DNA from: Pseudomonadota bacterium
Lineage (GTDB): Bacteria; Pseudomonadota; Gammaproteobacteria; Steroidobacterales; Steroidobacteraceae
NCBI GenBank assembly: GCA_021826035.1
Contig: JAKBBE010000004.1
Span: 14,036 to 78,035 of the forward strand
Direction: 5' to 3'
Length of the DNA: 64,000 bases
Shown: positions 38,132-47,694 of the stretch, in pieces
How the letters are laid out: every line of letters starts with the position of its first letter
Position numbering within the stretch: position 1 is the first letter of the stretch
Position numbers and translations under genes: made by a program
Notes under the pieces: generated by a model
The model's database searches: none
What the model was told of the DNA's origin: nothing
Seen by the model: only the letters and a program-made list of their open reading frames with translations

Positions 38132-38258
38132 TTCGCTGGCTACGCCTCCAGAGGGTCCTGAGCCGTCGCGGGTCGCCTCCGGTACTGGAGCACCTTGCGA
38201 CGCGGCGCGAATGGTGCGCGAGAAGCTCGTCCGACGCAAGAGCCAGCGCGGCAGATTT

Positions 38259-39419
38259 TCAGTGTCGGCGCCGCCAGGCGCGCAGCGCCATCTGGATCGC
38301 CAGTCCGGTGGCGATCAGACCGGCGAGTGCGCTGGTCGCGAGCGTGAGATTCAACATCTGCTCGAGCGTGTGGTCACGTAGTTGCGCCCAGCGATCGGAC
38401 GTCTGGGTGATCTTGAGACGGCCTATCACGCCGTCGCCGCCGCGGCCGCGAATGGGGGCCACCGCCGTGATGCGGGTGCGGCTTTGCGGTCCGCTCAGGC
38501 GGCGGAACAGGCGGGTCAACAGGCCCGGTTGCGGTGCCGGGATGGTCGGCACGATCGGCTCTTCCGCCGCGGCGAGCCGAGCGCCGGACGGTGTGCACAC
38601 TGTGACCCGCAGTCCCGGTCGCACCAGGCGGCGCAGGTAGGCCGGCAACTGCGCCGAGGCGAGGATGAGGCCGCCGCGCGCTCGCCGGTCGGCCGGTCCG
38701 AGCATCCCGTAACGCAGCGGCCGGCCGCCGCGGCCACTGCGGTCATCGACGAGCACGCCGAACGGACCGCCCAGCATGGACAGCGGGATGGACAGCTCGA
38801 GGTCGTAGCCACCGGGCTGCGGCTGCAGGGCCCCGACCACGCGCGGATCGAGCACTGCGCGCCGCCGGCCATACTCCCCGCGCACGATGCGGTGTGCGAT
38901 TACCGGGCCGGGACCGGTGAGGGCCAGGAATTCCGCATGCGGGTGTCCCTGCGGTCCCGCGAAGCCGATCCAGATCCGATCCCCGCGGGTGCTGCGCCGC
39001 AGCGGGTTGGCGAGCGGCGCGTCGAACACCACGTGCGGATCGGTTACGTGCAGCAACACGTAGAGCATCCGGCCGTTGACGCCGGTGAGGATGTCGAAGC
39101 GATGCAGACCCCGCCCGTAGTGGCGCCAGAGTCGGCTGCTGGTGGGCCAGCCGCCGGCGTAACCGTCGGCATAGACCGGCGCGGGCAACACTACCGGGAT
39201 CAGATCGTAACGACCCGGGGTGGTGCCCAGCGCGGGGAAACGGTAAATGAGACGCAGGCGCCCCTGGAGCGAGGCGGCCAGGGAGGCAGCCAGGGAGTGC
39301 AGGTCCTGCCGTTCGCTCTGACGCAGCGCCGCTTCCATCTGCCGCGCGTAGCGCACCCCATCCCACGGCAGCACCAGCGTGACCAGCACGAGCAGCAGCA
39401 GCTTCAGCCAAGGTCGCAT
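38259..39419 (-). CDS. Membrane sensor-like protein, apparently a histidine-kinase sensor module without kinase
   Basis: A 386-residue protein: N-terminal membrane helix (KLLLLVLVTLVLPWDGVRYARQMEAALRQ), a periplasmic region with a CBM9-like beta sandwich (DRIWIGFAGPQGHPHAEF, GYDLELSIPLSMLGGPFGVLVDDR) and a second helix near the C-terminus (LNLTLATSALAGLIATGLAIQMAL) that ends in RAWRRRH. This is the layout of the sensor half of proteobacterial histidine kinases related to the dedicated sortase system, but the protein stops right after the second helix: HAMP, HisKA and HATPase domains are missing. I found no kinase domain in any frame up to the downstream gene. Divergent from the malic enzyme gene. 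Confidence 0.72.
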   Translation of the reverse strand: MRPWLKLLLLVLVTLVLPWDGVRYARQMEAALRQSERQDLHSLAASLAASLQGRLRLIYRFPALGTTPGRYDLIPVVLPAPVYADGYAGGWPTSSRLWRHYGRGLHRFDILTGVNGRMLYVLLHVTDPHVVFDAPLANPLRRSTRGDRIWIGFAGPQGHPHAEFLALTGPGPVIAHRIVRGEYGRRRAVLDPRVVGALQPQPGGYDLELSIPLSMLGGPFGVLVDDRSGRGGRPLRYGMLGPADRRARGGLILASAQLPAYLRRLVRPGLRVTVCTPSGARLAAAEEPIVPTIPAPQPGLLTRLFRRLSGPQSRTRITAVAPIRGRGGDGVIGRLKITQTSDRWAQLRDHTLEQMLNLTLATSALAGLIATGLAIQMALRAWRRRH

Positions 39420-39495
39420 CAGATTCTTTAAGCCATATTTTAGGCGGGGCGCTTATAGTTCAGCCACCGCGTGACGGGAGCGCATCGCAACAGAT

Positions 39496-40797
39496 ATGAA
39501 GATACCCGAGATTCTGATCGTCGAAACCGTTCATCAGCCAGGCAGCCTCGCCAAGGTGCTGCAGGTCATCGCCGATGCTGGGCTGACTATTCAGCATCTC
39601 TCGGCGGTGCGGCGTGTGCCGGGTCACACGCTCTGGGAAATCACCCTGGAGATGGACGAGCAGGCCAATAGCGATCTCTATGAGCGCATCGACCAGCTGC
39701 CCAATGCCCGCTTTATCGGCAAATCCGACCGCGTCTTCAATCGTCACCGTGGCGGCAAGATCCGCACCGTGGCGAGCCTCCCGATCAACACACAGCAGAC
39801 GCTGCGCGACGTGTATACCCCGGGGGTGGCGCGCGTGTGCTTGGCGATCCGGCAGAACCCGGCGCTCGCCCGCGAGTTCACCAGCATCGACAGCACGGTG
39901 GCGGTGATCACCAACGGCACGGCCATTCTCGGACTGGGCAACATCGGCCCGCTCGCCGGCTTGCCGGTGATGGAGGGCAAGGCGGCGCTGTTTGCCGACC
40001 TGGTGGGACTCTCGGCCGTGCCGATTCTGCTCGAGGAGACCCGGCCGGAGAAGATCGTCGAGCTGATCAGCGGGATTCATCTCTCCTTCGGCGCGATCCA
40101 GTTGGAGGACTTCGCCGCGCCGGAGTGCTTCCAGATCGAGTCGCAGCTGCGCGAGCGGCTGGGCAAGCCGGTGATGCATGACGATCAGCACGGCACGGCG
40201 GTGGTGGCATTGGCCGCGCTCATCAACGCCGCCCGGCGTGCCGAGCGTAGTCTGCCGGAGAGCACGGTCGGCCAGATCGGCCTCGGCGCCGCTGGCACCG
40301 GCATCGTGCGGTTGCTGCGCGCCTACGGCGTCACTCGAGTGCTCGGTGCGGACCGCAATCCCGAGGCGATTGCGCGCATCCGCACGCTCGGGGCCGAGGG
40401 GGCGAGTCTGGAGGAAATCATGCAGCGCGCGGACATCGTGGTGGCCACCACCGGCGTGAGGGATCTGATTCGTCCGCAGTGGATTCGTCCCGGGCAGGTC
40501 ATCCTGGCGCTGTCCAACCCGGACCCGGAGATCGAGCCGCACGTGGCGCGTGAACATGGCGCGGCGTTCGCAGCAGATGGCAAGGGCATCAACAACGTCC
40601 TGGCCTTCCCCGGTCTGTTCAAGGGCGCGCTGGCTGCCCACGCGACGCATTTCACCGATGCGATGCTCATGGCGGCGGCCCGGACGCTGGCCGAGATCGC
40701 CCCACTCACCCAGGAGGACGCGTTGGTGCCCGACCCGCTCGACAAGAGCGTTCACGAGCGGGTGGCGGCAGCCGTCCAGGCGGCGTATCAGCCGTAA
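39496..40797 (+). CDS. NAD-dependent malic enzyme with N-terminal ACT domain
   Basis: A 433-residue protein. Residues about 1-75 form an ACT domain (ILIVETVHQPGSLAKVLQVI...LWEITLEMD), likely binding a small ligand for allosteric control. The rest is a malic enzyme: NTQQTLRDVYTPGVARVC, AVITNGTAILGLGNIGPLAG, LPVMEGKAALFADL, MHDDQHGTAVVALAAL and the Rossmann IGLGAAGTGIVRLL, ending with ALSNPDPEIEP and NNVLAFPGLFKGAL. It decarboxylates malate to pyruvate. No PTA domain is fused. The start ATG follows a weak Shine-Dalgarno. Confidence 0.95.
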   Translation: MKIPEILIVETVHQPGSLAKVLQVIADAGLTIQHLSAVRRVPGHTLWEITLEMDEQANSDLYERIDQLPNARFIGKSDRVFNRHRGGKIRTVASLPINTQQTLRDVYTPGVARVCLAIRQNPALAREFTSIDSTVAVITNGTAILGLGNIGPLAGLPVMEGKAALFADLVGLSAVPILLEETRPEKIVELISGIHLSFGAIQLEDFAAPECFQIESQLRERLGKPVMHDDQHGTAVVALAALINAARRAERSLPESTVGQIGLGAAGTGIVRLLRAYGVTRVLGADRNPEAIARIRTLGAEGASLEEIMQRADIVVATTGVRDLIRPQWIRPGQVILALSNPDPEIEPHVAREHGAAFAADGKGINNVLAFPGLFKGALAAHATHFTDAMLMAAARTLAEIAPLTQEDALVPDPLDKSVHERVAAAVQAAYQP

Positions 40798-40817
40798 GGC
40801 GCGCCGCCGCCGCAGTC

Positions 40818-41702
40818 TCAGGCCGGGACGGGTTCCGGCGTCATGATGCCGCGCAGCTTGCCTAGCGCATTGGCCTCGATCTGGCGGATGCGCTCGGCGG
40901 ACACGCCGTACTGGCCGGCGAGTTCGTGCAACGTGGCCTTGTCCTCGCGCATCCAGCGCCGCTCGAGAATGTCGCGACTGCGCTCATCGAGCCGCTGGAG
41001 CGCACCGCGCAGGCGCAGCGCTGCGTCGTTCTCCCACTCGGCATCCTCGACCTGTTCGGCAGGGTCGGCGTCGGGGGCGGGCAGATAGGCGGCCGGGCTG
41101 TAGGATTCCTCCTCATCTGCATCCGGTGCCGGATCAAATGCCATGTCGTGCGCCGCCAAGCGCTTTTCCATTTCCGTCACCTCCCCGGGCGTGACGCCCA
41201 GGTCGCGGGCGACGGCCGCCGTTTCCTCCGCGGACAGCCAGGTCAGGTTCTTCTTCATCCGCCGGAGGTTGAAGAAGAGCTTGCGCTGCGCCTTGGTGGT
41301 GGCGATTTTCACCAGCCGCCAGTTGCGCAGCACGTATTCGTGAATTTCCGCGCGGATCCAGTGCACGGCGAACGACACCAGGCGCACATTCAGCGCCGGA
41401 TCAAAGCGCTTGACAGCCTTCATCAGTCCGACATTGCCTTCTTGGATGAGGTCCCCGAACGGCAGGCCGTAGCCGCGGTAGCCGCGCGCGATATGCACCA
41501 CGAAGCGCAGGTGAGCGAGCACCAGCTTGCGGGCGGCATCGAGGTCGCCCTCGTCGCGGAAGCGCACGGCCAGCGCATGTTCCGCCTCGCGGTCGAGGAC
41601 GGAGATGCGGCTGACCCGGTCAACGTAGGCATCGACACTGCCGACAGGGCCAACGAGCGCACATTCGTAGGGCCGCGCAACCAATGCAGTCGCTGTACTC
41701 AT
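40818..41702 (-). CDS. rpoH: RNA polymerase sigma factor RpoH (sigma-32)
   Basis: A 294-residue heat-shock sigma factor. Region 2 reads GYGLPFGDLIQEGNVGLMKAVKRFDP and RLVSFAVHWIRAEIHEYVLRN; the RpoH box QRKLFFNLRRMK follows, and region 4 is DERSRDILERRWM...GVSAERIRQIEANALGKLR. ATG at 41702 has GGAG at the right distance. Its promoter region carries a perfect CIRCE operator and a sigma-E-like promoter (separate entries), so HrcA and envelope stress may both control it. It converges on the malic enzyme gene. Confidence 0.96.
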   Translation of the reverse strand: MSTATALVARPYECALVGPVGSVDAYVDRVSRISVLDREAEHALAVRFRDEGDLDAARKLVLAHLRFVVHIARGYRGYGLPFGDLIQEGNVGLMKAVKRFDPALNVRLVSFAVHWIRAEIHEYVLRNWRLVKIATTKAQRKLFFNLRRMKKNLTWLSAEETAAVARDLGVTPGEVTEMEKRLAAHDMAFDPAPDADEEESYSPAAYLPAPDADPAEQVEDAEWENDAALRLRGALQRLDERSRDILERRWMREDKATLHELAGQYGVSAERIRQIEANALGKLRGIMTPEPVPA

Positions 41703-41731
41703 GGAGGCTCCGAGATCGATATGGGCCAATT

Positions 41732-41758
41732 TTAGCACTCGAGTCTTTTGAGTGCTAA
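41732..41758. promoter_or_regulatory. CIRCE operator (HrcA site) upstream of rpoH
   Basis: TTAGCACTC-N9-GAGTGCTAA, a perfect match to the CIRCE consensus, centred 43 bases upstream of the rpoH start codon. HrcA binds CIRCE and represses chaperone genes such as groESL. The element overlaps the predicted -10 region and the transcription start. Confidence 0.93.
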
Positions 41759-41773
41759 TCACCCCTGAAGTTC
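41746..41773 (-). promoter_or_regulatory. Sigma-E-like promoter of rpoH
   Basis: On the minus strand GAACTT (41768-41773), 16-base spacer, TCAAAA (41746-41751). This is close to the sigma-E consensus GGAACTT-N16-TCTRA and resembles the rpoH P3 promoter of E. coli. The -10 box lies in the centre of the CIRCE element. The expected start of transcription is near 41739, giving a leader of about 37 bases. Confidence 0.55.
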
Positions 41774-41844
41774 GATCCGACGAGTATTTTTATGGCAAAG
41801 GTCTAGATTAAGAAGAATTTGCGCGGGCGGGCGGGGCCCAAAAC

Positions 41845-41883
41845 ATGTCAATAATGTCAATTTTCCGAGAACTTTAGAGTTCT
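41845..41883 (+). promoter_or_regulatory. Direct and inverted repeats upstream of cytochrome b561 gene
   Basis: ATGTCAAT occurs twice nine bases apart (41845-41852, 41854-41861), followed by the inverted repeat AGAACT-TTAG-AGTTCT (41868-41883). Position 70-110 bases before the TTG start of the cytochrome gene suggests a regulator site; the regulator is unknown. Confidence 0.35.
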
Positions 41884-41952
41884 GGCGGCTAAGCTGCCGG
41901 CCCTGCATTTTGCGAACGATTCACCTGCTACTGCTGCACGAAGGGGACCGAC

Positions 41953-42510
41953 TTGGCGACGACGGCGACGACGGCACATTCCGAAATGAAGTACGACGGA
42001 CTCAGCATTCTGCTGCACTGGCTCACAGCCCTGCTCGTGATTACGCTCTGGGCGCTCGGTCAGTCGCTGAGCTTCTTCCCCAAGGGCGCGCCGCGCCTGA
42101 CCGCGCTTTCGGTGCACATGGTGCTCGGACTGCTGATTGCCGCGGTCATTCTGGTGCGGATCGGTTGGCGCTCCTCGGCCGGACGCCGACTGCCGGCGGC
42201 GGATGAGGGCTTCTTGAACCTGGTTGCAAAAGGGGTCCATTACGGCTTGTACCTGCTGCTTGTGCTCACGGTGGCCTTCGGCGTCGCGCGCGCGTGGGTG
42301 CACGGCCTGCACGTGTTCAACTGGTTCACCTTCCACCGGCCGGCCTTTGCCACCCCTGGGATCATCTACATCGTGAGCGAAACCCATAGCGATCTGGCGG
42401 ACCTGCTGGTGATCGTGGCCGGCATGCATGCCGCCGCGGCGCTGATGCACCATTACGTGATGCGCGACTCCGTGCTGAAGCGCATGCTGCCGCGCCGCGA
42501 CGCCCAGTAG
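41953..42510 (+). CDS. Cytochrome b561 family protein
   Basis: A 185-residue four-helix cytochrome b: LSILLHWLTALLVITLWALGQ, LTALSVHMVLGLLIAAVILVRIGWR, GVHYGLYLLLVLTVAFG and the last helix HSDLADLLVIVAGMHAAAALMHHYVMRD contain the His haem ligands. The TTG at 41953 has AAGGGG six bases upstream and fits the frame; an ATG at 41986 has no ribosome-binding site. It is the second b561 gene in the window and has no yceI partner. Confidence 0.9.
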   Translation: MATTATTAHSEMKYDGLSILLHWLTALLVITLWALGQSLSFFPKGAPRLTALSVHMVLGLLIAAVILVRIGWRSSAGRRLPAADEGFLNLVAKGVHYGLYLLLVLTVAFGVARAWVHGLHVFNWFTFHRPAFATPGIIYIVSETHSDLADLLVIVAGMHAAAALMHHYVMRDSVLKRMLPRRDAQ

Positions 42511-42595
42511 CCCGGCGCCTCTTCCGGTCGGCGCGCCCGCCCGCTACGCTGGACCCCCCGTCCCGCTGCGGGCCTGCGCCCGGCCGCGAGTGCCC

Positions 42596-43411
42596 ATGCC
42601 GGAACTTCCCGAAGTCGAGACCACGCGCCGCGGCATCGAGCCGCACGTCCTCGGCAAGACGATCGTCGCATTCCAGTTGTACCAGCCGCGGCTGCGCTGG
42701 CCGATTCCGCCTACGCTGCCGGGGGCATTGGCGGGGCAACGCATCGAGGCAGTCGGACGGCGTGCGAAGTACCTGCTCATCGCCCTAGAGCGTGGCAGTC
42801 TGATCGTGCACCTCGGAATGTCGGGCTCACTGCGCGTGCTCAGCGCCGGCGAGCCGCGCCGTGCGCACGACCAGTACGATCTGCGCTTGGATTCGGCGCG
42901 GATCGTGCGCTTCAACGATCCGCGCCGCTTCGGCAGTCTGCATTACGTCGAGGGTGACCCGCTCGCGCACCGGCTGCTGCGCGACCTGGCGCCCGAGCCG
43001 TTCGATGCGGCATTCACCGGCGAGTATCTCTGGCGGCTCACGCGCCGGCGGCGACTTGCGGTCAAACAGCTGTTGATGAACAGCCGACTGGTGGTGGGCG
43101 TGGGCAACATTTACGCCAACGAGGCGCTGTTCCGCGCAGGGGTGCGACCGAGCCGGGAAGCCCGCCGCTTGACTCGTGCTGAAACGCAACGACTGGTTAA
43201 AGCGGTACGAGCGGTACTGGCACAGGCGATTCGCGTCGGTGGCACGACCTTGCGCGATTACGTCGGCGCGGACGGCTCGCCGGGTCATTTCCGCCAGAAG
43301 CTCTTTGTCTACGAACGCACAGGACAGCCGTGCCGCGTGTGCGCGACGCTGATTCGCCACCGCGTCCAGCAGGGTCGCTCGAGCTACTACTGCCCGGCTT
43401 GCCAGCGCTGA
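42596..43411 (+). CDS. mutM: Formamidopyrimidine-DNA glycosylase
   Basis: MutM (Fpg) removes 8-oxoguanine and formamidopyrimidines and cleaves the abasic site. The catalytic Pro2 of MPELPEVETTRRG fixes the start at 42596 rather than the GTG two codons earlier. Lys near residue 58 (GRRAKYLLI), LGMSGSLRV, the H2TH region LLMNSRLVVGVGNIYANEALF and the C-terminal zinc finger CRVCATLIRHRVQQGRSSYYCPACQ are complete. 271 residues. It converges on coaD. Confidence 0.97.
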   Translation: MPELPEVETTRRGIEPHVLGKTIVAFQLYQPRLRWPIPPTLPGALAGQRIEAVGRRAKYLLIALERGSLIVHLGMSGSLRVLSAGEPRRAHDQYDLRLDSARIVRFNDPRRFGSLHYVEGDPLAHRLLRDLAPEPFDAAFTGEYLWRLTRRRRLAVKQLLMNSRLVVGVGNIYANEALFRAGVRPSREARRLTRAETQRLVKAVRAVLAQAIRVGGTTLRDYVGADGSPGHFRQKLFVYERTGQPCRVCATLIRHRVQQGRSSYYCPACQR

Positions 43412-43415
43412 GCGT

Positions 43416-44506
<1,091 letters not shown>

Positions 44507-44560
44507 GGGCCGTCTTTCGAACCTGCGGACCGGGCCGCTAAGATACACTAGCCGACAGTC

Positions 44561-45547
44561 ATGTTCGGACGAGAACCCAAAGAAGCCCCGGCCGGTGGGA
44601 CGCAGCGTCAGGGCTTCCTGAAGCGCCTGACGCAGCGGCTCGGGCGCGGCAAGCTCAGTTTCGATCTGGCCAATCTGTTCCGTGGCCGACGCATCGACGA
44701 TGAGTTGCTCGAGGAACTCGAGACGCGACTGTTGACCGCTGATGTGGGCGTCGAAGCCACCGAATTCATTCTCGCCGGACTACACAAGCGTCTGGCGCGC
44801 CAGGAGCTCACCGATGTCGATGCGCTGATCGCTGCGCTGCGTACGGCGGTGGAGGAGATCCTCGCCCCGTGCGCGCAGCCGTTGCGCATCGACCCGGCAC
44901 ACAAGCCCTTCACCATCCTGGTGGTCGGCGTCAACGGTTCCGGCAAGACCACGACGATCGGTAAGTTGGCGCGCCGCTTCAGCGACGAGGGTCGCAGCGT
45001 CATGCTCGCCGCCGGGGACACCTTCCGCGCCGCCGCCATCGAGCAGCTCGGCATCTGGGCCGAGCGCACCGGCGCGAGCTGCGTCGCGCAGCACGCCGGC
45101 GCTGATCCGGCTGCGGTGGTGTTCGATGCGCTGCAGTCCGCGCGGGCCCGCCGCACTGACGTGCTGATCGCCGATACGGCCGGGCGATTGCACAGCCAAT
45201 CGCACCTGATGGAGGAACTCAAGAAGGTCAAGCGGGTCTTGCATCGCGGCGATCCGCAGGCGCCGCACGAGGTGCTGCTGGTGCTCGATGCCAACCAGGG
45301 TCAGAACGCTCTCGCACAGGCGGTGCAATTCCACGAGGCAGTCGGGGTGAGCGGGTTGGTGATCACCAAGCTCGACGGCACGGCCAAGGGCGGCATCGTC
45401 ATCGCCATTGCGCGCCGCCTCGGGTTGCCGATCCGCTTCATCGGCATCGGCGAGCAACCGGGAGACTTCGGCGAGTTCGACGCACAGGCGTTTGCCGCCG
45501 CGCTGGTCGAGGGCTCGCGCCTCGAAGGGGCTGAGGCGCCGGCATGA
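44561..45547 (+). CDS. ftsY: Signal recognition particle receptor FtsY
   Basis: A 328-residue SRP GTPase. The N domain ([22 protein letters not shown]) is followed by the G domain with [18 protein letters not shown], the [11 protein letters not shown] insertion, [18 protein letters not shown] and the C-terminal [14 protein letters not shown]. The acidic A domain of E. coli FtsY is missing and only a short basic N-terminus ([15 protein letters not shown]) remains, which can still contact the membrane. It overlaps ftsE by four bases (ATGA). Confidence 0.97.
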   Translation: MFGREPKEAPAGGTQRQGFLKRLTQRLGRGKLSFDLANLFRGRRIDDELLEELETRLLTADVGVEATEFILAGLHKRLARQELTDVDALIAALRTAVEEILAPCAQPLRIDPAHKPFTILVVGVNGSGKTTTIGKLARRFSDEGRSVMLAAGDTFRAAAIEQLGIWAERTGASCVAQHAGADPAAVVFDALQSARARRTDVLIADTAGRLHSQSHLMEELKKVKRVLHRGDPQAPHEVLLVLDANQGQNALAQAVQFHEAVGVSGLVITKLDGTAKGGIVIAIARRLGLPIRFIGIGEQPGDFGEFDAQAFAAALVEGSRLEGAEAPA

Positions 45548-46236
45548 TCCAGTTCGAGCGCGTCAGCAAGCGCTACCCGAATGGTCGCGAGGCGCTGAGC
45601 AACGTCGGCTTCTTCGTCGGCCGCGGCGAACTGGTGTTCATCACGGGCCGCTCCGGCGCCGGCAAGAGCACGTTGTTGAAGCTGATCGCGCTGCTGGAGC
45701 GTCCGTCGCGGGGCACGGTGAGCGTCAACGGACACAGCATCGGGGCGCTGCAGGCACGGCACATCCCGGCGTTCCGCCGCCAGATCGGTATGGTCTTCCA
45801 GGATCACAAACTGCTCGCCGACCGCCCGGTCTTCGACAACGTGGCGCTGCCGCTGGTGGTCGCCGGGGCGCCGCTGAAGGAAATCGACAAGCGGGTCCGC
45901 GCGGCCCTCGACCAGGTCGGGTTGCTCGGCAAGGAGCGCATGCTCCCCGTCGAGCTGTCCGTCGGGGAGCAGCAGCGCGTCGGTATCGCCCGGGCGATCG
46001 TCGGCAAGCCGCCGATCATCGTTGCCGATGAGCCGACCGGCAATCTCGATCCGGATCTGGCGCTCGAAGTGATGCGCCTGTTCAAACGCTTCAGCGAGGT
46101 CGGCGTGACGGTGCTGGTGGCCACGCACGATCTGCATGTGGTGCGCGAGTTCGTGGGTCGCGAGATCACACTCGCGAACGGGCAGCTCACCGCCGGCGGC
46201 GTCGACCCGCTGCCTTCGCTCGTCGCCAGTCGCTGA
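45544..46236 (+). CDS. ftsE: Cell division ATP-binding protein FtsE
   Basis: A 230-residue ATPase partner of FtsX that controls cell-wall hydrolases at the septum. Walker A TGRSGAGKST, Q-loop VFQDHKLL, and Walker B IIVADEPTGNLD are normal. The ABC signature reads LSVGEQQRVGIARA, where the third residue is Val rather than the usual Gly. It lies between ftsY and ftsX in the conserved order. Confidence 0.96.
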   Translation: MIQFERVSKRYPNGREALSNVGFFVGRGELVFITGRSGAGKSTLLKLIALLERPSRGTVSVNGHSIGALQARHIPAFRRQIGMVFQDHKLLADRPVFDNVALPLVVAGAPLKEIDKRVRAALDQVGLLGKERMLPVELSVGEQQRVGIARAIVGKPPIIVADEPTGNLDPDLALEVMRLFKRFSEVGVTVLVATHDLHVVREFVGREITLANGQLTAGGVDPLPSLVASR

Positions 46237-46243
46237 GGGGCCC

Positions 46244-47167
46244 ATGACACCCGTGACACTCGTCACCCGGCACACCCAGGCGTTGCTCGGCGCGCTGGGC
46301 CGTTTGGCCCGCGCACCGCTCGCCACGGTGCTGACGCTGCTGGTCATCGGGCTCGCGCTGGCGCTGCCGGCGGCGCTCGGCATGCTGGTGCGCAATGCCG
46401 AATCGGCTACGGGCCGACTCGGGCGGGCGGTCGACATGTCGGTGTACCTGCGCAGCAGCGTGCCGATCGAGCGGGCGCGCCAGCTGGCCATCGAGGCGCG
46501 TGCGGTGCACGGAGTTGCGCGCGTGCAGGTCATCTCCGCCGCCGCCGGGCTGCGGCAGTTTCGCAAATATTCCGGATTCGGGGCGGCGCTCGATGCGCTG
46601 CCGAGCAACCCGCTGCCGAACGTGCTGCGCGTGGTGCCGCAGCCGCGCTCGAGCGGGGCGGTTGCGCTCGAGCAGCTGCAGCGGACATTCGCGCGCTGGC
46701 CGGAAGTGAGTATGGTGCAGCTTGATGCGCAGTGGGTGATGCGCTTCGATGCGATGCTGGCGGTGCTGCATCGGCTGGTGTCGATCGCCGCGATTCTCTT
46801 CGGCGCCGGGGTGCTCGCCGTGATCGGCAACACCATCCGTCTGGAGATCCTCAATCGGCGCGCCGAGATCGAAGTGACCAAGCTCGTCGGCGGCTCGAAC
46901 GCGTTCGTGCGCCGACCGTTTCTCTACACGGGGATGATCTACGGTCTGGGCGGGGCGCTGCTCGCCTGGCTGGTGCTCGAAGGGGCCGTGCTCGATTTGC
47001 GCGCCCCCGTGGCGCACCTGGCGCAGCTTTACGGCAGCGCCTTCACGCTGAGCGGACTCCAAGGACGGGAGTTGGCCGCGTTGTTGGGCGGCGGCATCGT
47101 CTTGGGTTGGCTCGGAGCCTGGATCTCGGCCCACCGCCACCTGCGCGGAATCGAGCCGCGGGCTTAG
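46244..47167 (+). CDS. ftsX: Cell division protein FtsX
   Basis: A 307-residue membrane protein: an N-terminal helix (LATVLTLLVIGLALALPAALGML), an extracellular domain with the motif SVYLRSSVPIERARQLA, and three further helices near the C-terminus. It forms the FtsEX complex. ATG at 46244 is eight bases after the ftsE stop, with GAGGGG upstream. Convergent with rpmG. Confidence 0.95.
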   Translation: MTPVTLVTRHTQALLGALGRLARAPLATVLTLLVIGLALALPAALGMLVRNAESATGRLGRAVDMSVYLRSSVPIERARQLAIEARAVHGVARVQVISAAAGLRQFRKYSGFGAALDALPSNPLPNVLRVVPQPRSSGAVALEQLQRTFARWPEVSMVQLDAQWVMRFDAMLAVLHRLVSIAAILFGAGVLAVIGNTIRLEILNRRAEIEVTKLVGGSNAFVRRPFLYTGMIYGLGGALLAWLVLEGAVLDLRAPVAHLAQLYGSAFTLSGLQGRELAALLGGGIVLGWLGAWISAHRHLRGIEPRA

Positions 47168-47184
47168 GGCCCGCGGCCGCCCGA

Positions 47185-47340
47185 TCACTTGATCTTGGCT
47201 TCTTTGTAGGCGACGTGCTTGCGCACGACCGGGTCGAACTTGCGCACTTCCATCTTGTCCGGATGCAGGCGCTTGTTCTTGGTCGTCACGTAGAAGTGGC
47301 CGGTACCGGCGCTCGAGAGCAGTTTGACCTTGTCACGCAT
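47185..47340 (-). CDS. rpmG: 50S ribosomal protein L33
   Basis: A 51-residue L33: [20 protein letters not shown], then [17 protein letters not shown], ending in [10 protein letters not shown]. No zinc-binding cysteines, so the zinc-free C- form. AGGAG precedes the ATG at 47340. It follows rpmB by 16 bases in the usual rpmBG pair. Confidence 0.97.
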   Translation of the reverse strand: MRDKVKLLSSAGTGHFYVTTKNKRLHPDKMEVRKFDPVVRKHVAYKEAKIK

Positions 47341-47356
47341 GGGTGAACTCCTACCG

Positions 47357-47593
47357 TCAGATCTTCATGCCCTGGGCTCGCAGGTCGGCCACGACCTGAT
47401 CGATGCCCTTCTTCTCGATCGTGCGCAGGCCGTGCGCCGAAATGCGCAACGACACCCAGCGCTTCTCAGTCTCGAGCCAGAACCGCTGGGTATGCAGGTT
47501 CGGCAGGAAGCGACGACGCTTCTTGTTGTTCGCGTGGGAGACGCGATTTCCGACGGCCGGCCCTTTGCCGGTGATCTCGCAGACGCGCGACAT
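47357..47593 (-). CDS. rpmB: 50S ribosomal protein L28
   Basis: A 78-residue L28: [58 protein letters not shown] at 47593 gives the family N-terminus. First gene of rpmBG, with a good promoter 66-94 bases upstream. Confidence 0.97.
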   Translation of the reverse strand: MSRVCEITGKGPAVGNRVSHANNKKRRRFLPNLHTQRFWLETEKRWVSLRISAHGLRTIEKKGIDQVVADLRAQGMKI

Positions 47594-47658
47594 ATGCAAC
47601 GACCTTACAAATCAAATACTTGGCACGGGAAGGGGTCGCCTGCCCGCAGGAGCCGGAC

Positions 47659-47687
47659 TTTATACCAGCAGTCCGGCGCTCCGGCAA
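47659..47687 (-). promoter_or_regulatory. Sigma-70 promoter of rpmBG
   Basis: On the minus strand TTGCCG (47682-47687), 17-base spacer, TATAAA (47659-47664). An inverted repeat GCCGGACT/AGTCCGGC (47652-47659, 47670-47677) spans the -10 and part of the spacer. Confidence 0.65.
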
Positions 47688-47694
47688 GCCTCCC

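Noticed and set aside
37751..38258. Frameshifted kinase domain downstream of the sensor gene
   Set aside because: No HAMP, H-box or N-box-like sequence in any frame.
45301..46881. 526-codon frame on the minus strand
   Set aside because: Antisense to ftsY, ftsE and ftsX; composition only.
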